Below, one piece after another: positions 54,747 to 64,000 of a stretch of 64,000 nucleotides of DNA. Source of the DNA: Ilyonectria destructans (taxonomy: Eukaryota; Ascomycota; Sordariomycetes; Hypocreales; Nectriaceae); assembly GCA_020740775.1 (NCBI GenBank), contig JAHEWK010000025.1, positions 434,001 to 498,000 of the forward strand. The letters run 5' to 3'. A program made the translations under genes and the position numbers. The notes under the pieces were generated by a model, which made no database searches, was not told the DNA's origin, and worked only from the letters and a program-made list of their open reading frames with translations. Position 1 is the stretch's first letter, and each line of letters opens with the position of its first letter.

Positions 54747-56118
54747 TTAAAGTCTCTTTGTCGGATACCTCTTATTTCTGCCACCTGGTTCGGTGGTTGA
54801 TAACCTCATATTAGGACGAACGGAGGATCGGAGTGTGGCAAATATATTAGGTGGTGATCGAGAGTCTTCGTTTTCCTTCGCTTCACCTTCTTCATGGTTA
54901 TCATTTTCATCAGAGTCTACAGACGTTAAAGGGGAGACCGGCGACCCTGCAATGATTGGAGATATTGCGGTAGTTACAGTAGATCCCCTGAGTCTCTTGG
55001 GGGCGGGGTTGTTCGAACTTGACTGAGACGATGGAGATGCGGAGATTGCGGGTCTTTTGTTCGGAGATGGAGTAACGGGTTGTTGGGATGGACCTCCCTG
55101 CGGCGATTGTGATGATTGTGACCGTGACTGTTGCGTCTGTGAAGATTTCTTTGAGGAAGACTTGAATATAGACCTTGCTGCTGCGAAGCCGCCAGCTTGG
55201 GATGGGCCAGGTTTGGTTTTAGAGGGGGAGACTGTATTAGCGGCAGGTGCAGGTGGCGTGCTCTTGTCCGGAAACGTCCAAGAGTCGGGAACGATAATGA
55301 AAATATAGTCCTTCTTATTAACTGTAGGGGCAGCTACTATAAGACTATGGTTAAGTAGGCTAACAATCTTGCCGATGCAGTTAAAGGGAACACCTAGAAT
55401 AACTGTATATCTTTCCTATCTGCCATCTTCTTGCAGAGGAGAGAGAATGGTAAAGTGCAAATAGGAAAGAGAATAAAAACTTGAAAGGGGTGGAAGCCTT
55501 TAAAAGGACTCTTTGATGGCTGACCCGGCGTGATGTAGCTACAGCACTGGATAAATGCACAGCATCTCAGCTGCATATCATCCAACAGCGGGATAGAGTC
55601 CTTAATCAAGTGGGTTTGACCTGTTCTGAGAACCTGCCCCGTTAAAGAAACAACCGGTTGGATAAGTAGAAAGCCCTCACTATTGCAAAGAGTTTGTGGG
55701 TTAATACTGATAGTTATATTAGTGGCAAGTGCGATAGTTAAACTCGAGCTAAGGGGAAATAATAAATCTGCTTACGCTTGGTATCCAAAGTTGCATATAA
55801 GAACAACTGGAACCTTATACATATCGCCGTCACTATCTTTATTGCTGAAAACATCAGGCTCCTATAGCACCCACTCCAGTGCGTAGGGGTGTACTTTGCC
55901 AGTGAAATAGAATTACTGATTCTCCTACTCCGATTTAATAATCTGCTGGTTATAGACAGAGAGGTTAAGACTAAAGTAAATCGGCAGTAGATCAGGGGAT
56001 CGATACCCTTCAGGACGCAGTACAGAATATTCAGGCAGTATCATATAGGGAGGGGGTGGAAGAAAAACCCTGCCAAAAGCTTCAACATTAAGGCTCTTTA
56101 TAAGTTGTTCATCTGATG
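54747..56118 (-). pseudogene. Orphan gene, 3' part, split by the hAT element
   Basis: Exons read on the minus strand. From the hAT border at 56118 the frame runs DEQLIKSLNVEAFGRVFLPP and PYMILPEYSVLRPEGYRSPD to about 55930. Further coding pieces are EPDVFSNKDSDGDMYKVPVV (about 55820-55860) up to a GTAAGC donor, then SSLTIALATNITISINPQTL and LLDDMQLRCCAFIQCCSYIT. After another intron comes YTVILGVPFNCIGKIVSLLN, DYIFIIVPDSWTFPDK and a long Ser/Pro/Gln-rich tail ending TKRL at 54747. The second and third pieces join with GT-AG signals, the first join is unclear. I recognise no family. The open tail with no stops for about 220 codons shows it was recently coding. Confidence 0.5.
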
Positions 56119-59100
56119 CAGAGTTGGAAATCGATCGTATAGATCGATTCCGAGCTCTGATCGATCGATTTATATCGATCGTCACCTTCAATCGATCGAT
56201 ATCGATCGAGCGGCCCTCTCAGTCGATCGATATCGATCGATCACTAATTGAAATTGAATCGATCGATGTCGATCGACGATCGATTCGATCAATGGCTCAA
56301 TGCTAGTCCTCATTATCCCTATCTACAGTGATTCTGCCCACCAATTGAAGAACTTACCTCTAATTGTCCCCTTCAAGGAGACCAAGAGGAATATTTAGCT
56401 GATAAATGCCAGCTTTACTCCAGGAGCGAAGGCACTGAGCCATAGCCACAATATGGCGTCGCAGGCGAGATCTAAGTGGTATTACTATCCTCCCGCAACT
56501 GCTGAAAGCTCTCTCTATTTCTGCAGAAGACGACGCAATAGTAAGAAAGTCAACAGCCATATAAGACAGCCGAGGAAAACGCACAGCGCCGACGTCCCTC
56601 CACCAAGCAATTGGGTCAGCTTTATATGCGATGTTGTCCACCGGTGGCTCTAATAGATACTAATTAAGCTCATCCTCTGGCAACGCAGCTGACTGCTTTG
56701 GTCGTTTCCTTTGTCGCCCTTAAGAGTCAGATAAGTCAATAACCAACTGAATGCCAGTCAGCGCTCAATATAGTCCAAGGCATTATTAGTCCCAGCTGCT
56801 AAAGCGGCATTACCAGCTACTTTATGAGCCATGCTCTTATACTTTTCTTCCCAGACTGTCGTTAAGCCTTTCTCATACATCCTCTTCCACCCTAACGTCT
56901 GGCGAGACGGGAGTTAGTTCCAAAGCTGCTCAAGAGTTCGCCATTTCTTACAGGAGTGGAATACAACAGCCGCTACATAGGCAGTTAAGGTCAGCTTGCT
57001 ATAGTAGTCATTCAGCTTCTTCCATCCAAGCTTGATGTAAATCTTCAATAGCCGCCGAGTCTTCACATCCATATCATCAAACAGATAAACCTCTTCCATA
57101 ATCTAATCGTCATTCTCTTCAATTATCACTCCTTAAACGGCCAACTCAAGGTAGTCAAGGAGCATCTCCACCACCTGGAAGTACTCATCGAACCCCCCTA
57201 AAGTTAACCGTTTACCAGCAATACCCTCGCCCTGGAGTTACTTTGAGGCGACCTTAAATAGTTAAAGGATCTTCTGAACTGCAGCAACAACCTTCCACTC
57301 GTCAAGAGAAAGTTATTCTTTCAGAATTGCAGGTTTATCTTATTCTTTGCCGTCTTGGCTAACCCATTGTTCCTCGATGATGGAAAGCATCCTGTTTAAC
57401 GCCGTCTATTTCAGCAGAGCGCGCAAGGCCATTGCCTCATCGGACTGCCAGCGAGTACAAACGTTTTGAACCCACGTAAGAACAGGCTCGGCAGGGGCGG
57501 TTTGCCGTTAAGCTTCATAAAAGTCCTCGAGAAGTTAACTACTCATTTGAAGAGCAATGCCAATATTGTGAAGTTTGCCAAACGGCCCAAACTTGCGGTG
57601 CTTATCCACTTCTTCGGTGTTAATAATCTCAGGGCGTAGGTACTGATCCTGACTGTCTTCTGGAACTATCTCAAGCTCAAAGCTTTCTTCCATACTCAGC
57701 ACACCAAAGTCATTGTCAGTCGCCAGCTCATTGATAGCGTCGGACAACTAGCGCTGCTCGTCTTCTTCAGTCATAAAGTCCTTATCGCCCCAGTGAGCAA
57801 GCAGCTCGTCGAAATTGTCCCTTTTGCTGTCGTATATCATGGCTCTAACTGCCAGGTTCAGAAAATAAGGGGCGCAGCAAATGCGACGCTCATCCCTATC
57901 GAAATCGAACTCAGCGGCAAGTGCTTCCATAGCGGTATTATTATTCGTAGCGTTGTTAAGTGTGTAGTACCCGATTCTAAAGTTGAATAGCGGTTAATAT
58001 TATCAGTTTGCTGCCCTAAGTAAGAGGTATTGGCCGTAGTTCTATACCTATCTTGAAGACCAAATGAGCATATAGTATCGGCAACTTCATCTGCAAGTGC
58101 TTCCCCAGTATGGCGCTTCCTGAGAGCTGGTAAAGCCAAAAGGATTCTCTACTATTTCCAGTCTCGGTTGATAAAGTGAGCGTTAATACCAAGAAATAAT
58201 GTATTTTGTCGGGAAGTCCAGCCATTGAAGGTAAAATGAATTATACTTCTTGCTCTTTGAAGCAGCTTGTAAAGCGGACCAAGAGCGCGATTGTACTCGT
58301 TTATTAGCAGATTCATAAGTATCTTGCCGGTTGGTATCTGCCCTTCCTGAAGAGATGGGTTATTGTAGAGAAGGAGTCGTCTGAAGCGCTTAGAGTTTAT
58401 GAGATTGAAGGGGAGGTTATGGTATGTAAGCCAGTCGAGTAGGAGCAGTTAATTTATCTCCAGGTCAAATAATGTATACAGATTGCCTAGAAGGGTTTGG
58501 TCTTAAGGGTTCGTTGGGTCGGCATGAAGCATATCAAGTAGGTTCCATTCTATACCTTCACTCCCGGCAACAGATCCTACACATTGTCTAGAAGGTGGCT
58601 GACAAGTTAGCGGGCATTATTGAATGATGTAGAGATAGGGCAAGGAGAGATAGTACAAACCACGAGCTTGTGCTTCTTTCTCAGATGTCGGACAATACTT
58701 CCGCCAGTTGAAGCAATAAAGACATAATGTGTAGTCTTGGGCTTGTTCCGGAGGAAACATCTCTTGCAGACCCATACGATCTTGTGGGGCCGTAATCTAT
58801 TGTCCTTCAATCTGAATCCGAATTGCCACCACCATGTCCGCTCTCAAGAAGGGTCGTGACATATCGTGAAACTGGGGAACCGCCCGAATTTATCAGTCGT
58901 CTAAGCCTCATAATCTGGAGATCTGCTGGGTGCATATGTCCTTGAGGCTGAACTTGTTGACGGCTCGGAAGGCAGCGGCATGGAAGAGGAAACCTCTATG
59001 TCCTCATCAAACAAGTCCATAGTGATAGAAATCGTCCGCAAACAGCATTAAGGAGGTCAAATCGAAGGCTGCATGGCTAATAAGCTCGAATCTATATAAA

Positions 59101-59512
59101 GTCTACTCAGACAGACTAAAACCCAAGTTAATCCCTAGTTGCAAAGCGTACAGAGCCCATTGAACCATACACTGGCTGACTTACAAACAGCAAGAGACAG
59201 AGAGACAAGCTCATTTTCGTTGAGTCGTATCCTGTTGCCGCGCGTCGCATGTAGCTGCCTGCGGCCCCCTGATGGCTTCGCGGGATGTTTTGGCAAACGC
59301 ATCGGGCGACAGAATCGTCGCATATGAACTACCCTACGCAACCTACCCGGGACACCTTCCGTGTACGTGGCGATCGACGATCAAATCGATCGATTGGAGG
59401 TTGGATCGATACGATATCGATCGAGCAGGATTTCTAATCGATCGATCGAAATCGAAATCGAATCGATTAATCGAATCGATCAAATCGATCGCTCGATCGA
59501 TGTCCAAGCTTG
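56119..59512. mobile_element. Complete hAT transposon with 8-bp target duplication
   Basis: The element is 3394 bp. ATCTGATG is present directly on both sides (56111-56118 and 59513-59520), the 8-bp duplication typical of hAT. Terminal inverted repeats are short: CAGAGTTGGA at the left and, inverted, CAAGCTTGGA at the right (7 of 10 match). Both subterminal regions (56130-56290 and 59370-59500) are packed with ATCGATCGAT words, as hAT transposase-binding regions often are. One decayed transposase gene lies inside on the minus strand. Confidence 0.9.
56360..58810 (-). pseudogene. Decayed hAT transposase
   Basis: The N-terminal BED-type zinc finger is at 58607-58810: [20 protein letters not shown] then [16 protein letters not shown] (C-x2-C ... 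H-x4-H). The middle is in pieces, for example [18 protein letters not shown] near 57830 and LTWVQNVCTRWQSDEAMALR near 57440. The C-terminal dimerisation domain (56360-56641) is intact: DPIAWWRDVGAVRFPRLSYM, ASSSAEIERAFSSCGRIV and RSRLRRHIVAMAQCLRSW. Stops are mostly TAG and TAA where Gln (CAG, CAA) would fit, a RIP-like pattern. Not functional. Confidence 0.8.
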
Positions 59513-59605
59513 ATCTGATGTAGGAAACCGCATTGGGGTATCCAGCTGACCAAAAAAGGACATAGTCATATCACTACCAAGGTTTTTCTGAGAGTCATAA
59601 GGCAT
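59513..59605 (-). pseudogene. 5' part of the orphan gene split by the hAT element
   Basis: From ATG at 59603-59605 the minus strand reads MPYDSQKNLGSDMTMSFFGQ then LDTPMRFPTSD, reaching the hAT duplication. If the element and one copy of ATCTGATG are removed, the frame passes without change into DEQLIKSL at 56110. This shows both halves belong to one gene. An earlier exon is possible but was not found. Confidence 0.55.
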
Positions 59606-61509
59606 GCGCGGAGGGGGATAACAGCTAAGAGTGGAATTTCAGGTAGAAGTTGATGAAGACATAATATATTGAACAAGCAAAGGTTTCGATAAAAATGGGA
59701 GAGCGGTTAAGATTACGACTCTGCAAGAGAGAGAGAGAGAGCAATAGTAAGATAAGCCTGCAAGATTGGTATATAAATGTAGGGAATAAAGAAGAAATAC
59801 ATGTGATATTTATAATCGATTAAATTATATAGTATATACAATGCGAAGATTGATACTACTTGGTAAAGATACTGTATTTCGTTGCGCAGACAGGATGTAG
59901 CATCGCCGATCTCCATCCAACATTTTCAGCCAAGAACTCCTATCCCTGCCGGTATGGATACTTGCACAATTAAATTGACCAATTAACGTAGATAGTGAAC
60001 AGATTTACTATTTCTATGAGTATAAAGGATTGGCCAAAATGTCAGCACATATTCGCCGATTGCAGTAAAGCACCTTAAGGTAAGAACCTTAATCCCTACC
60101 AAGTGGATACTTATACAGCGGAATTAATCAATTAATGTAGCTGTTAAATAGAATTACTTCTTCCACAATTACAAAAAATTGACTAAGATATTAATACATA
60201 AAAAAAAGAAGAAAAAAAGTATAAAAGCTGGGCAGTATATGATAGGTAGATGAAATAATGTAGTGTGTATTATATTAATTACATAAGTATCCATCGATAT
60301 TACTATTACAACGAAAGAGGGTGAAGGGATATTTTAATCTATTGGTATATCAATAATACAGCGGCTATATAAATAAGAGGGTGGAGGAGTATAATGTCGT
60401 ATTGGTATACCGGTGTAATAGCATTCCGACTAGATAATAGAATGAATAATCAAGCCCGATATTATTAATATTATAAGAATAAGAGGGTAGAGGAGTATAA
60501 TACTCTAACTGGTATACCGATGTGACGATGCCCTGAGTAGATGGTAGGATGAATAATCAAGCCCGACGTTAACTATTATAAAGATAAGATGGTGGATGAG
60601 TATAATACTCTATTGGTTACCGGTGTGATGATACTCCGAGTAGATAATGCAATGAATAATTAAGTCTGGTATTATTACCCATTAAAGAACAAGAGGGTGG
60701 AGGAGTATGCTGCTCTATTGGTTTGCTAATCTAGTGATATTCGGAGGTGATAATATGATAAATAATCAGCTCCGATCTTGCCACCCATGACAAAAACCAG
60801 AGGGTGGAGGATGATGATGCTCTATTGGTTTGCTAATTGTGACGGTACAAGGGCACGAACGAGGTCGAGTGCGACTTGGGTAAAATGATTGTTTACGAGG
60901 AGAGAAAGAGATTCCTAAGGAAAACTCTGACTTAAGCTATTTACACAATAAGTTAAATGAGACTATTCATAAAGTATGAAAGTCACGTGATCGTTCCCTC
61001 ACACTAATCCAGTGATATTCGGAGGTGACAATACGATGAATAATCAGCCCTAAGGTTGGGGCAGAAATAGAAGCATAAAGAAGACCATAGTAGGATAAAT
61101 CTATCATTTATTGGTCGGTAGATCAAGATAATGACGATGGATGAATGTTGATCGGGTGATATTCAGAGTTGATGACGTGGCAAAATGATCAACTTCAAGG
61201 TTGGGTTAGAAATAGAAGAGGAAAGAAGACCATTGTGGGATGAAGGCATCATTTATTGGTAGGTAGATCAGGATAATGATGATAGGTAATATCGCGTTTA
61301 GTTTTATTAGTATTGTAGAAATAAAGAGGATCTAGGGGTGTCGGGGTAGAATTAGAGTAAAAGTAGAGTTGGGATCGGAGAATCGATATCTGTCCCAACT
61401 TATGCAAATTACAAATGGCATCGGGAATAGGATTCATCTTTGTGATTCATATTCACGACACACTTTTGCTTTGGACACATTAGTATATTAATACGCACAC
61501 TATACTACA
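59606..61509. other. AT-rich region upstream of the Helitron gene
   Basis: No gene supported. It includes a GA microsatellite (59726-59740), the ~105-bp tandem repeat (60316-60850) and two later repeats of a ~170-bp unit (from about 61012 and 61180). The last 60 bp before the ATG at 61510 are T/A-rich and probably hold the Helitron gene's promoter. Confidence 0.5.
60316..60850. repeat. Tandem repeat, ~105-bp period, five units plus a partial one
   Basis: Units begin with AGAGGGTGGAGGAGTATAAT-like sequence at 60376, 60482, 60587, 60692 and 60799 (spacing 105-107 bp), with a partial unit from 60316. Each then has CTATTGGT...GGTGTGAT...GAGTAGATAAT...GAATAATCAAGCCC. Units diverge by transitions, mostly toward A/T. 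Confidence 0.85.
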
Positions 61510-64000
61510 ATGGATTTATCATTGTCGGCTCTATTTGAGGGATTGAGTGGTCGGACGACTGGCAGCACGCTCAGCCACCTTGGTTTAAGGACCTACAATG
61601 ATGTTTTTAATGCGGCAAACTCAAATACAAGTCCAATACCAACAGCATCACATGCTACTATCCAACAAAACACATCAAATCATATTCTAGAAGTCCAGCC
61701 TATAGGCCAGCCAATCAGCAATCTTGGGTCAAGGATGGATGATAATGTCAGTAATGCGGAAAAGTCAAATACAAGCGTGGTTTCAATGGCATTAAATTCT
61801 ACTATCCAAGCAGGCACATCAGGTCACATTCCGGAAACCCAGCATACAGATCCAGCCGACACCATGAATACCCAGATACAGGCAGCTGAAAGCTGGATCA
61901 GCCGGCCACCACCAAGGAGTACGACCCCCGCAAAATTGCCTCCGAGATCCAGGGGCGCACCGCGAACATCTCGTGCATTAAGACAAAGAGATACTCGGGA
62001 AAGAAAGTGGGGGCAAATAAGAGAAACTCAACAGCAAAGACCATTGGTTGCTGTTGGGACCCCTTCAGTTAATTCACACCAGTCATGTAATCCTCTACCT
62101 CCTCGGGAAATAAGGCCGCAGCAAGTACAGCAACCAAAACCTACACCAGTACAGCTTCCCATAACACCAAACCCCACACAGGCTGCAAAGATAACGGACA
62201 TGGGCGAATATCATCCGCATTATGCATTGGACATGCAGCCGTGTATGGGGAGACTGAGATTTTCGAAACAGAGACAGCCCGGCAATAAAAAGCAGAGAAT
62301 TCAACAGCAAAATGAAAAAAACAGCAATCAACAACAATCACCACCAGAAATCCTGCCAATGCCTACACAGATGGTAGAGACAGCTAATGTCGGCGGATCT
62401 TACCCGCCAAATGAGCTAGACGGGCACGAGTACATGACAACACTGAGGTTTTCGGATGGCCAACGACAAGCTGGCGTAAAGCGTGGAGCCGAACATCACG
62501 GACAAGAGCAAAGCAAAAGACAAAATCGAGGACGGGTTGGAACCTCCTTCAAGAATACTGGTTCTAATGAACACGGACAAGGACAAAATGAGAGGCCAAA
62601 ACGAATGCAGGTCAGGACCTCCCAGAACAGCATTTCTGACGAGCAAACCCAGGCATTAGCAACAGCTATTAAGCATCTGGAAGACGAGTTTAAAGAGAAG
62701 AAAGAATATCATACACAAAGGCTTGGTGTAAGCCGATTCCCCATGAGAGGAATATATCCACCACAATGGACTTTTATTAAGCATTCCACAATATTGACAC
62801 TCTCCCCATACACACATATATGGTATGCTATCAGAAGATCAGCACTGCAGAGATGAAAGAGCTTAGCTGGGAAGAGTGGACAAATAGCTCCGCGAAGGAT
62901 AGCTGCCGGACGTATTCCTGTCCAGATTGCTTCCCTTTTGGCAGGGCTGTATCGAGCTGCGAGACCTGTGCAACCAAGATACGCGAAGGCGATAGGACCC
63001 GAGGTGGGAACTTGCATCAAGCACTTGGTTGCGAGCACATATATCCGGATGCTCTCAAAGGCTTAACATTAGTCGAGGAGAGGCTAATTGGACTCAATAC
63101 TCACTTCGGCTTTATTACAAGAATCAAAGTAACAAAAAGCACCAAACAGAGCACGGCATATGCACGGCACGTAAAGGGTCATGTAACCGTGTTTCCGAAT
63201 AATGTGCAAGACTTGGTTACTACAGTATTGCCGCATCCGCTTCTGCAGTCTTTGGAGGACATCCATATATCCTGGCATGGGCCACAGAGACCAGCCCCCA
63301 GCGATCTGTCCAAGTTACTCGCAGTCCGGCGAGGAGTTGTGGAACGGGCATTGCTGTGGCTAAAAGAGTTTAATCCCCACTATCAACACATCAGGATCAA
63401 CAAAGACGAGCTGGATAGCTGGGGAGAGCCTGCACACGGGGTCCCGAGCCAAATCTATAACAGGATAGAGAGAGACGAGCCATCAGCTTGGGAAGAAACG
63501 CGAACAGCGCATATTGTGCCCCCAGCAGAACGTGGAATGGAAGGTAACGGGCCGCAGTCACTCGAACAGATTGTGGATGAATTGGGTAGAGCACACGACG
63601 AGAACGATGTCAGTTATAGCGAGGATCCCCTGCTCTATGATGAGCGCAGTAGGGAGGAGCTCGAGTATGAGGGCATGGGAAGCTTTCTTGATGAGATCCT
63701 TGCATCTGGTATGTTCCCACTAGATACAGCACCACAGGCAACCGATGTCGACAAAATCCAATTTGCCATCGATACAATTAGAGGTGGGCAGGCCAATCCG
63801 CCAGCACAGCCGCCCAACCAACCAGCCAGGAACACAGAAGATCCGCACCTTGAGCCATACGTCCACATTTTAAGAGGCAACGAGTTTGCAGATACCAATG
63901 ATCTCTGGCATCTTGCAAAAGCATTCCCAACACTATTCCCATTCGGGTTCGGTGGGCCACGATGTAAGGAGGAAATGGAATCAGACCTATGGAAAAACAG
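61510..64000 (+). CDS. Helitron replicase/helicase gene, N-terminal part, runs off the window
   Basis: ATG at 61510; exon 1 61510-62727, intron 62728-62834 (GTAAGC-CAG), exon 2 from 62835 open to the window end. Exon 1 (406 aa) is Gln/Asn/Pro-rich with internal repeats: LRTYNDVFNAANSNTSPIPT resembles RMDDNVSNAEKSNTSVVSMA, and HYALDMQPCMGRLRFSKQRQ resembles NELDGHEYMTTLRFSDGQRQ. Exon 2 has a CxxC cluster (YSCPDCFPFGRAVSSCETCA), then the DUF6570-type block seen before Helitron helicase-like domains: LVEERLIGLNTHFGFITRIK, GHVTVFPNNVQDLVTTVLPH and PHYQHIRINKDELDSW. Last, YVHILRGNEFADTNDLWHLA and FPTLFPFGFGGPR open the Helitron-like N domain. Rep and helicase motifs must lie beyond 64000. No stop is seen, so the copy may be active. 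Confidence 0.75.

Noticed and set aside
1..64000. tRNA or rRNA genes
   Set aside because: I looked for GGTTCGAATCC-type B boxes with a matching stem and found none; a covariance-model scan would be needed to exclude them.

Overview
The window is nuclear DNA of a filamentous ascomycete (Pezizomycotina, perhaps Eurotiales). The reasons are short GT-AG introns (about 45-110 bp) with CTRAY-type branch points, a group III hybrid histidine kinase of the Nik1/Os-1 type, a Reg1-like phosphatase subunit, a NACHT-type fungal NLR, and fungal hAT, pogo/Fot1 and Helitron transposons. Species cannot be fixed from sequence alone.

Layout. 1-3.06 kb: the right part of a possible transposon with two convergent intron-rich genes, whose introns nearly all carry the palindrome TAATGCATTA or a one-base variant. 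3-9 kb: gene-poor DNA with a small orphan gene, a 78-bp-armed inverted repeat and a decayed HET-type gene. 9.1-27.3 kb: the gene-like core. It holds nikA (minus), an adenylosuccinate-lyase/CMLE-family lyase (minus, frameshifted), a Reg1-like gene (plus), relics of a bZIP and of another regulator, a Fot1-type relic, and a multi-pass membrane protein (plus). 28.4-39.2 kb: an accessory block in which nearly everything is broken: a GMC oxidoreductase with an in-frame stop, a nucleoside-phosphorylase fragment, a LaeA-like methyltransferase relic, and a CAS1-type O-acetyltransferase with a nonsense codon. The CAS1 gene is also split by a 3.6-kb element (35257-38841) with 33-bp terminal inverted repeats and two tail-to-tail genes: an integrase-fold (DDE) transposase and an unfamiliar partner protein. 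40.2-42.4 kb: a full-length pogo-type element with TA duplications and in-frame stops. 43.6-50 kb: gene relics (SDR, Fot1, dynamin, kinase), one hypothetical gene, and a conserved hypothetical gene cut short by a 32-bp minisatellite. 51-53.7 kb: an NLR that stops just where WD40 repeats would begin, beside a second, related minisatellite. 54.7-59.6 kb: an orphan gene split by a complete hAT element (56119-59512) with an 8-bp duplication. Across the duplication the host reading frame stays in register. 59.6-64 kb: AT-rich ~105-bp tandem repeats, then the 5' part of a Helitron whose coding region is open to the window edge.

How it fits together. Only nikA (stress and osmotic signalling), the Reg1-like subunit (carbon repression) and the membrane protein look like ordinary chromosomal genes. 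The rest reads as a transposon-rich compartment in which accessory genes are being lost. Stops in the hAT and pogo elements are of the CAA/CAG to TAA/TAG or CGA to TGA kind, as repeat-induced point mutation would leave. Several single-base frameshifts in conserved genes (lyase, nikA tail, first gene) may instead be assembly indels, and this should be settled before they are called pseudogenes.
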